A stretch of 64,000 bases of DNA. It comes from Leishmania infantum JPCM5 (Eukaryota > Euglenozoa > Kinetoplastea > Trypanosomatida > Trypanosomatidae). Numbering within the stretch: position 1 is the stretch's first letter; the number at the start of each line of letters is the position of its first letter. The stretch covers positions 558,001-622,000 of the forward strand of contig NC_009411.2 in NCBI RefSeq assembly GCF_000002875.2. The letters run 5' to 3'. The position numbers and the translations under genes are program-made. Positions 61,821 to 64,000 of this stretch are shown piece by piece. Below the pieces are notes generated by a model. It made no database searches. It had not been told where the DNA came from and saw only the letters and a list, made by a program, of their open reading frames with translations.

Positions 61821-64000
61821 ATGCCGCCTGTGGGGTCCGGCTACACCTTTGCGGACTTCCTGCAGCGGCTGGAGCGCAGCCCTGCGTCGCAAATGTCCCC
61901 CCTCTACCACGAACACCGCCTCCTCTTTGTGAATCGGCCCGACATGCTCTCGAGGGCGGTCCTGTCGGTCTCGTGGGAGAGAGGGCTGGCGATCCTACAA
62001 GCAGCGTACTACACCCAGCCGGTGGCCGCTGAGACGTACAGGGCGTTGTTAGCCCGAATGCTGCGACACAACCGGCACGTGTCGAAGACCGGCGCAGGTC
62101 AGCTTGTCAGCTGGCAGGCCGCGATGAAGGTGATGAGCGAGGCAGTGCTGGCGCACGGCACCTCGCTGCCGACCCGCGTGTCTGTCTCGACGCTGCGCCT
62201 TCTAGCACCGCACCGGCAGTGGCGCACGGCCATTGACGTGCTTAAGCTAAACCAGGCGAATGGACAGCTTACAAAGCCGATGTTGCTGGATGCGGCTCAC
62301 GCCTGTGCAACGTCAGCGGCATGGCCCCATGCCCTCCAGCTGCTCATGCACCTTCATCAGCAGGATCCGCCGCTTCTGTTCGACGCGATACAGAGTATGC
62401 GACCACCTGGCACGACTGCCCTCACAGCCGCTGCCAGCGCTCACGCATTGCTTCCGTCCGTCCACGACGGCGGAGCCCCAACACCGGCGCAGCAGCACAT
62501 TTTGAGCGTCCTGAACAGCGTGGTTGGGAGCGTTCCGCATGAGGTGGCAGCGCGGAGCCCGCTCTGCACATCGTACCTGACTCACCTGCTGGCAAGCACC
62601 ACGTTGACACCCGAGCTAAAGGTGCAGCGAGCAACGGCGGCCATGGCGCAGCTGCCGTGGACAGCCGCACTGGCACTGCTGAGCGACCTGAGCGAGCCGG
62701 CCTTGCTGACAGATGTAGAGTGGACGCGTGTGCGCGACGCCGTTCTGCTCCACTCCAACTCTGGCACCGGTAAAGGAGACGGTGGCAGCGGCGCAGGAGA
62801 GGAACGACAGCGGCGGCGGCCGTTGTCAGCGAAGCGAAGGTCGAAGAGGAAGAGAGACGCCTCCTCTGCTGTCACCTTGCCCGATGCGGCGGAGCCGGAA
62901 AAGGATGAGGAGGCCGCGGAGGGCGCGGTGCCATCCTCTTCCACGTCTCTGAACGCTTCCATCTCGCCATTGGCACCATCGGTGACGACCGCAGCAGCTG
63001 CACACTCCCAAGACACTGCCGTACTCAGTACAGCGGTTCTCTTCTCCCGCATGCAGCTCCTACGCGCTTCTCCCCTGACAGCAGCAGCCATGATCGCCGT
63101 TATGGTGGACAAGCTTCCCACGCCGGAGATGGCAGCTGCGTTTCTCCAGAGCTGCGCAGCGCACCTTGCGCAACCCGTGCCGGCCCCTTCCTCGGCAGCG
63201 GATGCTCTCGACACCGCGCTACAGGGTAGTGGCCTCACTGTGGGCTCGGTGGCGGCCGCACGCCACCCCGTTGTCGTCCACGCGCTCTTGCGCAACTGCT
63301 CCCGACACGAAAACGGCTGGGCTATTGCAGCACCGGCGCTGCTTAGGCACAGCGCGGCGCAGGCGACGACCCCGCCCGAGCTGCTCAGCTCACTTGTTCG
63401 ACAGCTGCGGCAGGCGAAGCAAGTAGCGTTGGCGGTACGCCTGCTTCACGAGCACATTATCCCTTCTGGCAGTCTCTTGACACCGACGTCGTGGGAGGAC
63501 ATACTGGAATGCGCACTGGCACACAACCGTGCCATTCGCCTGCGACACCTTCACAGAAAAACGGCGAACTCCCACGACGGTAGTGTGGCCACAAAGGCGG
63601 CCCTGAGGCTATCGAGCGTTCACTGGGTGTCTGCGCTGAGCTGGGTTAAAACCCGGCAGGCGACCTCCAGCGAGGATCGGATTTGCAAGACGGGGACCGG
63701 CCCATCGCAGGGTGCCACGCAGCGCCATCCACTGGAAGTTGTCGCTCTAGAACGGCCCCTGTCACACAAGATGCTGAGCCTCCTCATCAACGTCTGCGTG
63801 CTGGGAGGCAGCCCACAGGGTGCCCTGCACGTGCTTGGCTACGCGCGCCGTGTAAACAAGACGGAGCTGCCCCATACATCGCAGATACGAGCGCTTCTGT
63901 ACTGCATGCAGTACGATCGCCCTTGCGAAGCAGAGGCAATCGTGGAGCAGTGCGCGAAACGCGAAGGCGAGGCCGCCGCGCAACCGTTGCGGCACCTGCT
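61821..64000 (+). CDS. PPR-like helical repeat protein, partial (C-terminus beyond window)
   Basis: Open from ATG 61821 to the window end: 726 complete codons with no stop, so the gene is cut at its 3' end. The sequence is mostly paired helices with the A..LL spacing of pentatricopeptide-like repeats: WRTAIDVLKLNQANGQLTK (about 135-153), then AWPHALQLLMHLHQQ; PWTAALALLSDLSE; QVALAVRLLHEHIIPSGSL; and MLSLLINVCVLGGSPQGALHVLGYA near 650-675. A Lys/Arg then Glu/Ala-rich low-complexity insertion lies at about 318-375. Most trypanosomatid PPR proteins act on mitochondrial RNA or in the mitoribosome, so that role is likely by family, although the N-terminus (MPPVGSGYTFADFLQRLERS) is not a strong presequence. 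No additional domain is visible in the part present. Confidence 0.72.
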   Translation, partial: MPPVGSGYTFADFLQRLERSPASQMSPLYHEHRLLFVNRPDMLSRAVLSVSWERGLAILQAAYYTQPVAAETYRALLARMLRHNRHVSKTGAGQLVSWQAAMKVMSEAVLAHGTSLPTRVSVSTLRLLAPHRQWRTAIDVLKLNQANGQLTKPMLLDAAHACATSAAWPHALQLLMHLHQQDPPLLFDAIQSMRPPGTTALTAAASAHALLPSVHDGGAPTPAQQHILSVLNSVVGSVPHEVAARSPLCTSYLTHLLASTTLTPELKVQRATAAMAQLPWTAALALLSDLSEPALLTDVEWTRVRDAVLLHSNSGTGKGDGGSGAGEERQRRRPLSAKRRSKRKRDASSAVTLPDAAEPEKDEEAAEGAVPSSSTSLNASISPLAPSVTTAAAAHSQDTAVLSTAVLFSRMQLLRASPLTAAAMIAVMVDKLPTPEMAAAFLQSCAAHLAQPVPAPSSAADALDTALQGSGLTVGSVAAARHPVVVHALLRNCSRHENGWAIAAPALLRHSAAQATTPPELLSSLVRQLRQAKQVALAVRLLHEHIIPSGSLLTPTSWEDILECALAHNRAIRLRHLHRKTANSHDGSVATKAALRLSSVHWVSALSWVKTRQATSSEDRICKTGTGPSQGATQRHPLEVVALERPLSHKMLSLLINVCVLGGSPQGALHVLGYARRVNKTELPHTSQIRALLYCMQYDRPCEAEAIVEQCAKREGEAAAQPLRHL

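Overview
The window is a segment of a trypanosomatid nuclear chromosome, almost certainly Leishmania. All 16 intact or partial protein genes lie on the + strand. None shows an intron. Each is separated from the next by 0.6-3.5 kb of pyrimidine-rich sequence with (CA)n/(GT)n microsatellites. Many starts are preceded by a pyrimidine tract plus AG of the kind used for spliced-leader trans-splicing. Two copies of a SIDER2-like retroposon sit in intergenic (3'UTR) sequence. This is the layout of one polycistronic transcription unit. From memory, ribosomal P0 near a choline/ethanolamine kinase suggests chromosome 27, but that could not be checked here.

Layout. 1-12 kb: three trypanosomatid proteins of unknown function (985-2172, 5723-6670, 8427-10487); the first has an apparently eroded 3' extension. 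13-18 kb: a 1520-residue STE11-type protein kinase with an N-terminal zinc finger. 19-25 kb: ribosomal stalk protein P0, a 144-residue conserved protein and a 375-residue unknown. 26-28 kb: a multiply frameshifted remnant that I read as a VPS16 (HOPS/CORVET) pseudogene. 29-31 kb: choline/ethanolamine kinase with a long N-terminal extension. 33-36 kb: a 914-residue protein ending in a Schlafen-like AlbA_2 domain with a candidate nuclease triad. 37-46 kb: ESCRT-III Vps2/CHMP2, a Noc1/CEBPZ ribosome-biogenesis factor and proteasome subunit Rpn3. 47-56 kb: a large protein with cyclic-nucleotide-binding-like domains and a protein with a beta-rich N-terminal domain plus coiled coil. 57-64 kb: a small single-pass membrane protein ending in five histidines, a polyprenol-reductase-like steroid 5-alpha-reductase family protein, and a PPR-like helical-repeat protein cut by the window end.

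The genes do not form a functional operon. As usual in trypanosomatids, neighbours share transcription but not pathway, and regulation would be post-transcriptional, where the SIDER2 copies may matter. The most notable items are the VPS16 remnant, the Schlafen-like protein and the near-identical SIDER2 pair 7,222 bp apart.
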